Source: Trileptium ribeirensis
Taxonomy: Eukaryota; Nematoda; Enoplea; Enoplida; Thoracostomopsidae
DNA: 64,000 nucleotides
Reading direction: 5' to 3'
Assembly (NCBI GenBank): GCA_030248225.1
Contig: JASANE010028054.1
Location: forward strand, 1-64,000
Positions 45,221 to 58,300 of this stretch are shown piece by piece (position 1 is the first letter of the stretch; every line of letters begins with the position of its first letter). Under the pieces are notes generated by a model. The model saw nothing but the letters and a program-made list of their open reading frames with translations, was not told the DNA's origin and did no database searches. Both the position numbers and the translations under genes were made by a program.

Positions 45221-46371
45221 AATAAATTATTCATCAGCCGGAGCGCCTATCCCAGTACCGTTGGAAGACACCACGTCGAGAACGAAGCGGTGTACGGAAA
45301 ACAGCACCACCATCACCAAATTAGCTGGGGTATAAAAATAAACAAAAGGCTTGTACTAAGGATTGCAAACTGGTTGTTTTTATGGCACAAAAATGCTGTA
45401 GAACAGAGCGAGATGCCTAAACAGTAGATCATAAGCGTGCTTTTTATGATATAAATGGGAGAAATAGCTTTTGTCACTATTTGGACCATTTGTCACAATT
45501 GCGACCACGAATAATAAAAACTGTCACAATTTGGGCTTTTCATAAAATATTTTCAACCGAACAATGCGCTTTTCATAAGGGCTTGATGGGAAAACAAATT
45601 TAAGTGTGCGAATTTTCACGTCAAGAGCTTTCGAATCATGTATAAACTACCAGTGTAAATAAAATATTAGTGGCTGTAAATTCACTTTTCCCTTAGCATT
45701 TTGCAATAATTCGTTAGCTATAAAAACATGGTGTGCAGATGTAAACAAAACAAAAAAGCATAACTCACTAACAACACGGAGCACGATGTAATAAAAACAC
45801 AGCAATATGCATAATCTATGTCGCATCAATTGTACACTACTATTTTGTACGCGCCTATAAAGGAACAACGATACACAAACGGTAACCTTAAGAGTGTCAC
45901 AATATGGCGAGTGGCACAATTTGGAACGTTTACCATAAATAGAAAAACACTGCTAAATTCAAAATTGCTCAAATTGTCTTCTTTATAAAATAGATCCTTT
46001 CAAAATGTTATACCAGTACATATATGACAAATGTGTAAAATTAGTTTGAGGTAGACCCCTGTGCTTTCACCAGAACTTAGTGTCGTACATGCGACATTTC
46101 ATTTCTCTTGATTCCACTGTAATAGGCTAAATTCGAACCTTAAACCACATACAAAATCGATACCGATAATACATTTACGAACGTCCTGCTGCCAATGTGA
46201 TTTGACAAAAACAGCATCGTGATTCGCCGAATGAATAGCCTCTGTATGCGAAACCCATTGTATTCCACTCGACCAAAATCAGATTAAATAACAAATAATT
46301 TTGATTTAAAATTGTCAAACGAAAAAATTTTTGGCCAACGTAACCTTTAGTGGCGGAAATGAAATCCATGC

Positions 46372-46550
46372 CATTCCGTTCTCGATATACTAAACCTAAA
46401 CCTTAGTCTTAGCCTAAGCTAAGGTTTCTATATGAGTCATGTACTATGCCTAAGCCTAAGTCGGGGGGCTACCGCCCCCCGATCACCCCGCTCTATGCTG
46501 TTCTTGTTTCTAACGTTATAACGTCCGGCCCCTAAAGGTGACATGGGCCA
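46372..46550 (+). repeat. Dispersed repeat, copy 3, with TTAGGC-type insert
   Basis: Starts CATTCCGTTCTCGATATACT and ends CTAAAGGTGACATGGGCCA. The middle (46388-46465) holds CCTAAGCCTAAG-type words, the reverse complement of the TTAGGC motif, and a short hairpin GGGGGGCTACCGCCCCCC. Confidence 0.65.
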
Positions 46551-49500
46551 CATATTTTATACATGTTTTTGATATCCAATCCGAACAATCAGCGTGATAT
46601 TTAGCTACTTCAGTTCATCGTGTGCAATAAAATATTACCATTTTGCATGAATCATATTGCAAGAAGAGAGAATGTTGTTGTTTTAGGCTAAGGTCATAGT
46701 GCTTCACTGTAAACATAGCCATTATTTGCTACCGGCATACAAATGTGAAACACTTTAATGGCTATTCAAAAATTACTTGGTGTGACTAGACTTATAAACA
46801 GCTTGACGCATATATATTTAATATTCATGTCATTCTCATTGCCTTTTGTTTTCTCTCTAAATTAAATACGGCATATCTACTGTACTTGATTCTTTATTTT
46901 ACATCGAACGATAATCCTGTAAGCAAAACTATTGCTACAGACTTACTGTCATAATAAAACAGTTATCTGGAATTAGTTACTTAGAGCTGACATTAAATAT
47001 ATATTTTTTGGCTTAATTAGGAACAGCATGCAAATGTATCATAGGTAGATACATATTTGCTGGCTGAGTAATAAAGTACCTGCCATGTGAGTGCGCCGTA
47101 CGAAGTTGCCAATATGAACCAAGGTAATATGGGAGTTTGCATAGACAGCACTTTAATACAATGTTGACTTTGATGATTTCAAACTGCAATTTGAATCAAA
47201 CAAAAGGTAGTTACGGCGAAATTTGTTTCGTAGAACAACAATTGCAAATTGATTTATGACGTCCGCTCAATGCATTCACGAAATGCAAACTGTATAATAG
47301 TGAATACAATATTATTTCAGTGGTCGATATAAATAGGCGCGCTACATAGCGTGTATTGGCACTCATAATAGTGTCGGGCTACGGTCGGAATTCTTTTCTG
47401 TCGGCCGCGCAGTGGACGCCCAGAAGACTTGGTTCATGCAGGTGTCCAAATAACTTGATAAGCAACGTTCGGCGTATTTCTGCATGAAATATTAATCATA
47501 TAAACTATATGTCATAGAGAATAGGACTGAATCATACCATGAAATAGGATTATAAATTCTCGGATTTCATACTAATGATATAAAAAATCGCTTGATATTA
47601 CATGCGACATGAATATCCGATAATATCGCATGTTCCTTTTTTGCACGGAAACATTTGACACTATAATAATGTTGCGCGCCGACTTAAAATTTTTCATTAA
47701 AAATTTTCTATATTGCTGAGATGATGTTATTTCGAAGTTATCTACTGCGTTTTTAAACACTTGTTAGAAATGTTGAGAAACTCTGGTTTTGTCGCAGTAT
47801 TGAACGATTACCTACAACGCACAGCTACCTACAAATTTTAAGCACAGGTTTTATGTGAGTACTGTACACCTTAAAAATTAATCTAAATTAACTTTACACC
47901 GTTTAGTAATTTGTTGCTTTACTATTAGAATCCGATCAATTAGGCCCAGAGAAATTTTTTATGCATGACCAGCCGAACATTGCCCAGTAATGCATCAGTT
48001 TGCTATGATTAACATCTCAATGAGGTGATGTAAAAGCACTTTCCTCTTGAAATGCATGTGTTGTGTTGATTGTTAGGCTAAGCAGTTCAGTGATGAGAAC
48101 AAAGGCGCGTGGTGAACGAGGACGTGGGTTCATGTCAGATCTCATGTCGATAATTTCCAGTCTATTGATAAACAAATTTTAGCTTCAAAATTATATATAT
48201 TTAAAACGTGTCCTGCTGCACTTAAATTAACTTAATATCTCTAAATACTCACAAGCGTAGTGTCTAATTTATGAAAAAGTACGGAAATCTGCAATACTAT
48301 AATTATCCATCTATGGTAAAATTAGCGCTGATGTTGGAGAATATCACCTTATCATTGTCACTAGACACCTATACCACCAATTACGTACACTATTGTTATA
48401 TATTATTAATAGATATATAAAACGCTCTACCAGTCATGACACATATATACTAGACATTTGGCGACATACAACAATCACAAATATCTCATGGTACAAGCTA
48501 AACGTTGCAAATATAATAGATTTTCTATGCATCGCTTATATTACTGGTTGGTTGTTGTGTCAAATTATGTTCACGGCACTCTGTACGTATTAAGTGGTAA
48601 AGCTTGGCAATCATTTAGTTTTGGCAATCATCACACCAAAACGATCGTTTGTTGCATTCACAGTCCGTATTTAATTAAACAGTTCAGTTGTTTATATGTA
48701 TGGGTTAAGATGTACTTCGATTCATACATATTCGTATTTTTATCATAAAGTACTTTTTAGACATTCTGGTGCATCCTCATTATGCAGAAAAAATATAATT
48801 CTAATTAGGAATTACCGCCAGTGTCCTTTTACCTATAACATCATAACTCCTGCCTGATTTGTTATGGATCGAATGCTTCATGATTTGAAGCTGGTCTGCC
48901 AGATTTGAAAACATTGGTATTTCCTTGGTCATGGATAAGCTGGCATTGTGGTGGAGTTTCTGGTGCGATACGTGGACTGTATGAGAAATGTTAGTATGTT
49001 CAGTATTAGCAGCTACATTCATGACCAAAATATAAAATCATTGGAGTTGCCCTGGGAAATAACTATTATTTATTTTGGTGCTGCGGCGTTGCTTTTGGAT
49101 AGACCGCGACTTTGAAAAATTTTAATTTTTCAATAGTTACGACGAAGCATCAATTCGAATAGACTGTAGTTAACCCATTTAGCAGTAATATAAAGCTTAT
49201 CAATAAACAGACGGAAATGGTAATCATTCTTGGGTTGTGCAGCTGAGCAAAACTACGTAAAATTTGGTGAATTGTAGCAAAATAAATCACAAACCAACAA
49301 CCATGGTCTCTAACTGGCAGTCTCTAGCTGGCGCGGTTGCAGTTTGATTTTGTGTAGTTTTTTCAATGTATTAGCTTTTATATGCCATCACAGCATATCT
49401 ATATACATATCACTAGCTTTGAACACCATATAGATCGAAATTGAAAGAATACAAGTTAGCATCTGCAGGCCTTACGCTCGCTGTTTGAACCTAAAACTAC

Positions 49501-50550
49501 ATAAAATCCATAAATTTCAAAAGCTGAGGGTGTTTAAAAGTTGATGCTCCCAGTAATTTTCTGTAGTCGTTTAGCATAGCAATTACACAGTAATTCAGAA
49601 ATTTGTCCATGTTAATAAATTTCAAGCACACAGTAATTTTGTGGACGCAATTAGGACTCGGTAATTTTTCGGGGATATGTTTTATTCCCAAACCCCTTTC
49701 GGTTATAAAAAGGATCAACTATATGCTTTTGCGCTGTTATTGCCAATTTATTTGCTGTAAATAGTTTTGTAATTTAATTTCCACATCGGTGCAGTTTTTT
49801 GGTTTACATATTTCTATTAATATTTTCGCATATAGCAAGGTTCTAAACCCGCACGCTATAAGTTCATCGATTTGGGTGGATGTCGTTCTAGAGTGCGTTC
49901 TTCCGTGGGCAATATCATTTAACGCATGATTGGTTTTTAGTCATTACACTGTTTTAATTCTCTAGAGAACAAGTTTACGTCATATACAATACCAGTGCAT
50001 ATGTGGGCTTTAGTCTGTGTGCCTTACAATTTTGTTGCTTTATACTGAGAAAATAGGCATTTGTGGTCATTATCATATATATATATAATACATTGACTTG
50101 TTTGTTTCCGCAAAACGTCATATTTTCCACTTTAGTCATAATAATCTCACAGGTTGTTCGTTTTGTTCGCTATAGAAATCGGATATCGCCTTGTTCTTTA
50201 TCCAATTAATTACGATCAATTGATTGTCATCAAGAGCCTAGAGCAAAAACCTTACTTTTTACGGTTGCATTGTAGTAATTATTTTGTTTTGATTTATAAT
50301 TACCCACAACGTAAAATTTCCTTTTTTGTCAGTTGATATTGCGATATCTCTTTTCGCTTTACTGTTCACGTTAGCAAAAGAGTTCACCTTTGTGCCTAAG
50401 ATTGTGTTTTAGTTATATTTTAATTTTTAGTACCTAAAAGGTTTTTCTAATAACTAATATCAATACATAATTATGAAGAATATTGTAGAATAGACTGGAA
50501 CTCAGTTATATGCACGTACTTTACCTGACTGTTGACGTGGTCGTTTTTGG
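46551..50550. other. Intronic or intergenic, nothing recognised
   Basis: AT-rich sequence. A GC-richer spot at about 47330-47440 contains TCGGCCGCGCAGTGGACGCC. Open frames reach 96 codons but carry no domain and overlap in several frames. Confidence 0.5.
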
Positions 50551-50592
50551 TCTAGGAATCTAGAGAGCCTTGCAGGGAATCTGGATCTAGAA

Positions 50593-50673
50593 GTATCTTC
50601 TTTCTGCTATGTCTGGAGAGTACAAACGGAAAATGACCATACCAACGGCTAAGGAAAAGCACTTGAGCATTAG
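50593..50673 (+). other. Candidate small exon (weak)
   Basis: Between an AG at 50591-50592 and the donor GTATGT at 50674 lies an 81-nt open segment, KYLLSAMSGEYKRKMTIPTA then KEKHLSIS. Phase 0 at both ends fits MCTP exon 5, and a basic linker between C2A and C2B would be acceptable. The acceptor region is poor and no family motif is seen. Confidence 0.2.
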
Positions 50674-53329
50674 CGTATGTCATACTCTTCTGCAGTTGCA
50701 TAATGAGCTCTTAGTAATATTGTTTACCTCTCGACTTGTTTCGTACAGTAATTTTTAATGACAAAATGGAAGTCGATTGTACAAAGGTCGCCTTTTTTGT
50801 CACTCTAATTTAATAATCCTAAAGGTTATCTGGGCAATCCCCCTTTGACTTGCTCATAATTTGCAATTTATTTGGTTCGATTTTGTAATTTAGTCATATG
50901 GTCTGTGTTGTCGCCGTGTTTGATATTCCTTATATTTATTCTATATATCAAATTACATTACGTAGTGCACTATTATTTATATTACATATTATATTTTTGT
51001 TAAAACAAATGTCAGCCTCAATTATATATTAATATGTTATTACTGTTGGATGTTTATACTGACATTAATACAGCAACAAAACTTTGTCCCATTTTGAGCT
51101 TATGGCAAATACTAACGTGGGCATTATGGCATAGCCATGGCAATGTATGTCTTGAAATTGGTAATCACCAACAGGCAATTACTCGCAGTTACCAAACAAC
51201 AGAAATTTGGCAAAAACTTGTTTTCATTTATTACTGAATAAATCTATCCTAAGATACTTTATCCTGCTGCCTAGCTGCGATATATATTAATAATATGCAA
51301 TGTTTCTTGCAAAGCCTATAGCTCCAGGACCTATTGGCGGAATTTCCTGATTGTTTATCATTTAATGCGATCACAGAATGGCACATAGAGGAAAAATTAT
51401 TTGCCTGTTTTTCCTTTTGTTTGCAAGCAGGGGTTGAACAAACCTTATTTCGGACGCAAATCAGTCCGGATTAAGAGGTTATCGTTTATAACCTAGTAAA
51501 GAAGCAAACATAAGACGTTGAAATTTTTCAAAGGTATGAGCATAAACTAAATTACCTATAATAATGATATAAACCAAATAAGCTCTTCATAACATTGTCA
51601 AAACCTCAGATTTTGGATCAACACCTTGTCACTTGAATTGCTTATTTATAGCTTTGGATTGATTGATACAATTTGATTCAAACATTAATAGCACATTCAT
51701 AATTGGAAAGACAGGTTGCTAAATAAATAAGCAACAACCTCTCACGCAATTGAAAAGTCTGCGTTTTGGAGAAATTTAGTGTAATTTTGCTGTTATCAAA
51801 TAAATAACTTGAAAATGGCTGCTTCAATTAAAGTAAGAATTTACGGTATATTACATACGTCTTGTGTTGATTGTTTATGATGAATATAACATTTTCTTTT
51901 CTATATATACTAAGCGCCACGAGCGGCGAGATACCAAGTACCGCACAGACTCTTTAAAAATATTTAATTGTTTTTATAACGTAAATTGCTTCAAGCTGTA
52001 GTGTCTCGAAAAGATGGGAAGCAAAACATGGAATAATAAATTTTATGTCTGAGTAGAAAAAACAGGCACTTGATGTGATCCAAATAATTGGAAATTTAGG
52101 CCTGAAAAGATGGGTTGTTCGGTCTTAACTAGGCAATCAGGAAGGAAGAAGCATAGGTTTTTATACTCCTATATATAAAAACAACATGTGAATGTACTGG
52201 ATTGACAGACGTTGAAATGAATATTAGCAAATCTACAAGTTTCATAACTTAAAACTTTGACAATAGGTTTTTCAGTAATAACAGGTCAAGAAGCGGAGCC
52301 AGGGAACTAAGTTCAAAACCGCACCAGTTCGCATCAAAAAATAAATTTTTAACCTACACCGACAACAATCTGACCAGCCGTTGTTTAATTTTATGAGTGT
52401 TTCCGAATTTGTGGCAATTAAATATTGTAAAGCCCAAATTTCAACACGTTAGCGGATAATAATTAAATAACGGAAGCCCACAACTTACGGTAATTCGGAA
52501 CAGTACGTCGTGGCATTGAGAAGAATAATCAGAGTTAGTATGAGCGTACCGCAATTGTTTTAGCTCAACATAGACCAAAATGATATAGGACAGCGCACAA
52601 CACAACAAGTCACTAAATCGTTGAGTTAAACTACAGTTACTGGTGCAACTAGTGAAGAAACGAAGAGACCGAAGAACTTTGCTAGATTATAGAAAACCGT
52701 CAATAAAATGGTTTTAAAAATAGAATTGAAGAAATAGAAAGGTTTTTATTATTGAGTTGACGTTTTATATTCGCAGTGTACAATGTCATTAGTTTCGACT
52801 TTCAATTTTAATTTAAAATCCTAACTCTTTACCATGCGCGCGATTAGAGCTTGCTGCTAACTTGCTAATGTAAACAGTGCATTTTTACATACTCTTTTAC
52901 ATTTTTTGTTACGTTAAAAATCGATAATATAGAAAGTATTTGCTGCAACTAGCAGCTACACTGCAATCAAGTAAAGAAATATTGTACTAAATGTATTGAC
53001 TCATACAGTGTTAAAATAAAGTGGTTTCTGATGTTACTATTTACTTGTAACACTTAAATTAAAGCTAAGCCTTAAGCCAATTCAATTATCCTATTATTTA
53101 AGCCTCAAGCCTCGTAGTAATTGAGTCAGTTCATATCCGACTAAATGTACAAAGCACATTTTGTTACTATTGAAATCAGATCCTAGGCTTAAAAATATAT
53201 CTTAACCACAACCCAATAAATCATAGCTCATGCCGCGTTAAAATTATCTAGTTTATGTTGTTATTAGCGTAATTATCGACTGACCCTAAGCCTGGCGGAT
53301 TATTGTTAAGTAACCTCTGTAGCGAAGGG
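50674..53329. other. Intronic or intergenic, nothing recognised
   Basis: AT-rich sequence with loosely scattered TTAAGCC/CTAAGCC words at about 53060-53110 that foreshadow the array beginning at 53330. An ATG-plus-donor pair lies at 51815-51833 (see findings). Confidence 0.5.
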
Positions 53330-53700
53330 AAAAGCATAGCAAGGGTAGTTCAGGTCAGAAGTTGAAAGATTAATTGTGAGCCCAACCTGAGCTTAGGCTT
53401 AATTTTAGGCTTAAGCTTAGACTTAGGCTTGGAGATATAAAGCGACATTATACGACTATTCGTGGGGGGAGGGAGAACTTGACATAAGTACCATAGGGCA
53501 AAAGTTGAAAGTTTATTTATTAGCCCACGCAAGGTTTAGTCTTAGTATTATGCTTAAACTTAGGCTTAGGCTTAGACTTAAGCTTAGGCTTAGACTTAGG
53601 TTCAGAATTACGCTATCCCTTAGGCGTTGGAATACAAAACATTATACTATTAATCGTGGGATAGGGTGAACTTGACATACGCTAGGGTGGAAATCTTGTC
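53330..53700. repeat. Tandem repeat with embedded TTAGGC-type arrays
   Basis: The unit contains AGAAGTTGAAAG, then TTAGCCCA or GTGAGCCCA, then a variable TTAGGC/TTAGAC array (for example CTTAGGCTTAGGCTTAGACT), then a segment with CATTATAC, CGTGGG and GAACTTGACATA. GTTGAAAG recurs at about 53359 and 53503. GAACTTGACATA recurs at about 53474 and 53668. The unit length varies with the size of the embedded array. Confidence 0.75.
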
Positions 53701-54997
53701 ATGATCTAACCTGAGGTTCAACAACTCAAGGAATCAGACAACCTAACGTAGCCTGTATACACGGACACCAAAATTGCATGGTTCATGGTATTACATAATT
53801 AGCTCTGAATAGTCTGTAAGCCAACTGGGCACCATCTGTAGAATGGCTAAAATATATACAAACTCTTAGAGTGACAACACACACAAGTAGAAAATTAATG
53901 CATGACTACGTTTCAAACCGATGCATGCATCACGCTTTCCGTACATCAAGCTTGTTCTGTAGTGTGTTTGCACAATGGTTTTAATTTTAGTCTAAAACGA
54001 TACACTGCCACATTTGCCATTGTCGGCCAGGTTTTGTTGTATGATATAGAGTTAAAAGAATAAACTCACTCATGTATAGCCTTAAACTGGGCTATTGTTG
54101 TAGTATGGAGTGTTCACGAGTGTATCTTTGTATAGCTGAAATGCTTAAAATGTATGTCTAAAACATGTATGAAATCAATTTTACACCGTACAGGATGCAC
54201 AATGCTTTATTTCTTGTGAAAATTAGCATATTCGGGTAAAGTATAGTTGTTTAAAAGCAGTAGTTTCATTACCTGTAAATATTTGTGGCGCTAGTGTTGA
54301 ACTTTGTGGTTACGGATGCTATAATCATTTTTGCCGACATTTCTCACAAACTTCATATGAATGTGCAAAAAAATAACCAATGTACATTTCTGTACATAAA
54401 TAGTTAAGTAATAAATGCCTTATAAATAGAGCCGGGCTGTTTGGTCACATAATAATATTCATGACAGGGTCATTCGGTCGCGGGATTTAAACCTTGTCTA
54501 AATACACTAACACACTATCTTTTTTGTACTCAATATACAGAATAGCTTCTTTTGCCTTCTCATTTGCATGCTAGGCCCTACTATAGAAAACTATGGATAA
54601 TTAAACGCTGTGAATTAAGCTGTAAGGCCACTGGTCCAGATTTAAAAAAGAAACCATCCAGAAGGGTAGAAGCTTGAGAGAACGAAGGCGGTAGACATAT
54701 TTCAAGTGTGACCTGGAAGCCGTACTTCTAGCTGTATGTCACTATATGTTTCATTTTCCTTTCATTTTATATGAAAGTTACTTCCAAACTGCTTATAATT
54801 CGCGTTCAAACGACTCGACGATTAATGAAAAATCGACTACCAAGACATAGTAAAGTGCCTAATATGCCGCATAAAAAGTTATTTTAGTCCAGAACAACTG
54901 TCGCAGGGTAAGACTCCACATGAAACGTTGTTTTAATTCATCTATAATAACGATTTGTTAAGAATCGGTTGCTGTTTGATATTATGCAGTCTTCTAA
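53701..54997. other. Intronic or intergenic, nothing recognised
   Basis: AT-rich, no coding or repeat structure recognised. Confidence 0.5.
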
Positions 54998-55315
54998 AGG
55001 CGTGCTCACAAGCTCAAAATTTTTGCTTAAAAATTTTAAGCTCAAAATTTGAGCTCAAAATATAAATAAAGTTTGATCAAAATTTGATGGTAATTTTTAA
55101 AGGAAAATAGCAATATTTCAAATATGCTATCAAAATTTGAGCTCAAGGTTTTTCAGGTAATACCTCTTGTACATTATTGGCTACATTAATATTCTTGAAA
55201 AGTTTGAACGGTGTCTCCCAAAAATGCATAAAACATGCTTTCAAATTTTGATCAAAATCTTAGCTCAAATTTTGATCAAAATTTGAGCGAAAAGTTTGTG
55301 CGTGTGAACACGCCT
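54998..55315. mobile_element. Harbinger-like MITE with palindromic subterminal repeats
   Basis: 318 bp with ends AGGCGTGCTCACA and, in reverse complement on the right, AGGCGTGTTCACA, flanked by TAA at 54995-54997 and 55316-55318. The interior is dominated by repeated self-complementary words: GAGCTCAAAATTT, TTTGATCAAAATTTGA and TTTTAAGCTCAAAATTTGAG. The TIR and TSD match the 26.8-kb MITE type. The TTTGATCAAA palindromes differ from the CGATCCGAT words there, so this is a separate subfamily. Confidence 0.75.
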
Positions 55316-58300
55316 TAAGTTTGCTTCTGTTACGGCTTCGTAGTACTTCGTGTACTTACGAAGGTGGCTTTGTCACCGGGTCACTCCAGTAACCGGTCAA
55401 CGCGCCACGACAATAACCGTGCTAGCTGGTCACAACTCGTTGCCCTGGGTCAATCTCTATATCCATTTTAAAAATGCTCTGGGAATTTTCTGATAAACAG
55501 TGAATTTTGTGCGTATGACGTAACAATATTCTCACTGTCTTTGTTTTTTCGTTACCGAGTCTCATACTATCCCTGGTGAAATCTCAAGACTATTGGTGAA
55601 GAGCTTAGTTTATCTCGCGTTTGTGAATTTTAAACTAAATAAGGATAAATACTATTGAAATAAATATACTGCTTTGTATCAACCAAACTATTGTGCAAAC
55701 GCGCAATGTGCAGAGCTTAACATTGTGCAAACGCATACCATAATTTACACATGAATAAGTGGATATCCGTCGATTGGTATAACTAACTTAACAGCGAAAG
55801 TCGTATCACTGATAATAGGATCTAGCTGCAGCAACTGCATAATGTTAACATAAATAAAAAAAATTATACAAGTTTTGGTTCGCTGCTTATAAGTACAGTG
55901 AAAAGAAATGTGCAAGTCACAAAAAGGGAGAACGTATTCGTTGTCATATCAGCCTTGAGAAATTTAATCATTTATCTGCTTTAACTCTCACGTGTTTATT
56001 CCGGGGTGAGTGATTCTTTCCTGGTTACTTATGGGAGGGCAACTGTATATCTATGATAAGTTTTACATGGATACTATGTTGTATGCTTTAAAAATTTCCC
56101 AATGATCTCAAAGAATGAGGTATTTTTCGTGTAAATTTTATAAAAGCAAATTTTGTCTCAACTAGCTTTGAATTAACTCAATTTGTTTTCACTTTCATCC
56201 GCTGCATTTTCGCAGCTTGTATGGCTTCCAGAATTAATTTGACGTTCCGTGTGCTTCTGGAGTATGGCACACGTTACACGTTTATGCTATTTAGAAGATA
56301 TTTTATGTGGTAGCTAACAAATAAGATTACAGTACTATTCAGTCTGTAATCTATCAAGTCCTGAAACATTCAATAAAAGCTTTCTTTATACATGCATGTT
56401 CATTGGGGTAGCTGGTCACCCCTTGAGGCGTCCCATCCTCCTACTATCACTGCGAAGCGCCAACCACTCACAGGTCCCCTGATCATCCACCAGGCGGCGC
56501 GGCTGGCGCCGAAACCACATATGCTGAAGTCATCCCTACCCCCTTCCCCATGCGTCCGGTTGACCCATCCGAAGGTCTGGTTATCGCGTCTGGGACGCCG
56601 GACCTTAACCGTGTATGTTTTTATATAAAGTAAAAGGCAAAATTATTTGTTCCGTAATTATTTCTAGCCAATTTTAGTTAAACAAGATTGACAACCAACA
56701 TTATTTTATTCGATTAAAACCAACCATCTGAATTATAATACCATTCAGACAGTTATTAGTCCTTGTAAGCTTTAATTATTGAAATATTAAAAAATGTGTA
56801 TATTTTTGTTTTGTGCCGTGCAGTTTCAATAGTTCGAGCAGAACTGTTGTTGTTTATATCGTTGTTATCTTGTTTATTGGATATGTCTATGATATCCAAT
56901 TTTCTATCAGGTTCTACAATTGTTGCGCAGTTGTTCTTAGAACTTTTCGCTTAAAATTGAATATAATAATCATTTTACATTAATTGTATCATTTTCATAT
57001 TGCAAAATACATAGTAAAAGTAGCAAAGAAATATAATAGCGGTATTATCGTTTGCATTGAGCTAGAATATTTCCAAAATTTTCCTACGCTGTGCTGCAAA
57101 CTTTTTACAAAGCCAATTCCAATACGGAATAGTAATTTGCATAATAAAATGACGTAGCAACAAAATGTTAAAAACAAATTTTCGTTGTCCGCCATGAATC
57201 GATTACGATTAGAATCTTAGATCACAATAGTATTTGGACTGTTAACTAACATTTTCAAAATTTTTTTAAAATCTTGCATTTACTGCGCTAATATATGATA
57301 TATATCTGATGCAAATCTAGTTCAATACTAAGCGATTCGCTTGACGAATTCCCAACTATCGTGAAAATTGTACTTTATTGGCACATGAAAAAAGAAGCAA
57401 AAAGCAACAGTAAAACATCAAAAATAACCACAGACCCTGAGATATAATTGATAAAAGAGCAAAAATTTATTTGGGTAATTGACTCCGCAATTTGCAGCTT
57501 TGACATAGCCAAAAGTAGCAAAAGGCACACCTGGAGGACAGTTTCGCGGCGGAAAAATAATATAATGGGTTATCCATTTCTATAAAGCTGTGGATTTGGT
57601 AGAGCAATTGCGTATTAAATTTACCTCGAATTTAGTGTACTAAAGACCCAACCATAGTTGGGAAAACCAAGCTACCCTGTCTGAGAGCGCATCTACGCAT
57701 GGATTATACTTTTCAGAACAAATATTTCTCAGTTTAGCAGAAGCGGCTTCGCGTTCACATTTCTGCAATTGGTATTCACATTTTAGTGAAAGTAGACAGG
57801 GGCTCTACGATGAACGACACGGAATTTGCATATGCGCACATTTCTCCATTTCGAACGATTGTCTGCGTTCACCAAATGACATGCGGAATCAGACAGCTAT
57901 GTTCACGGTCTATGTGCGTATGTAGTATACGAAAAACGTGATTACCATTCGCGTTTTTCCTCGTACACGGTCACAAAAATGCGATGCTAAATCGCAGAAT
58001 AGCGACGACGAACAGCACCTACATGTTGCTATACCACAAATATTTTTTCGCGTACATGAGAGAAAAATCTTTGTTCTCGTACACTCATCCCTTTTACTAT
58101 CCTGAACTGACTTGATAAAAGAACAACCCAAGTGTACGCACCTAAAGTGGACTGAAGCATAAGCCCGGCCGATGGTTCAACCGCCGATCGATGGAACTCC
58201 TAGAAGATTGTGAACGGTCGGCCGTTGGTTGACAGCTGACACAATCTTCGGCCGGCGGTCCGAGGACTTTCATGGCCGCTGCCAACATTAGTGATCAAGC

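Noticed and set aside
48393..48748. Overlapping ORFs of 66 and 96 codons
   Set aside because: Two frames open over the same AT-rich stretch, with no domain or splice evidence.
53380..53620. True telomere
   Set aside because: The TTAGGC-like motifs are degenerate, in short runs, interrupted by non-telomeric unit sequence, and the same kind of array appears at other internal sites.
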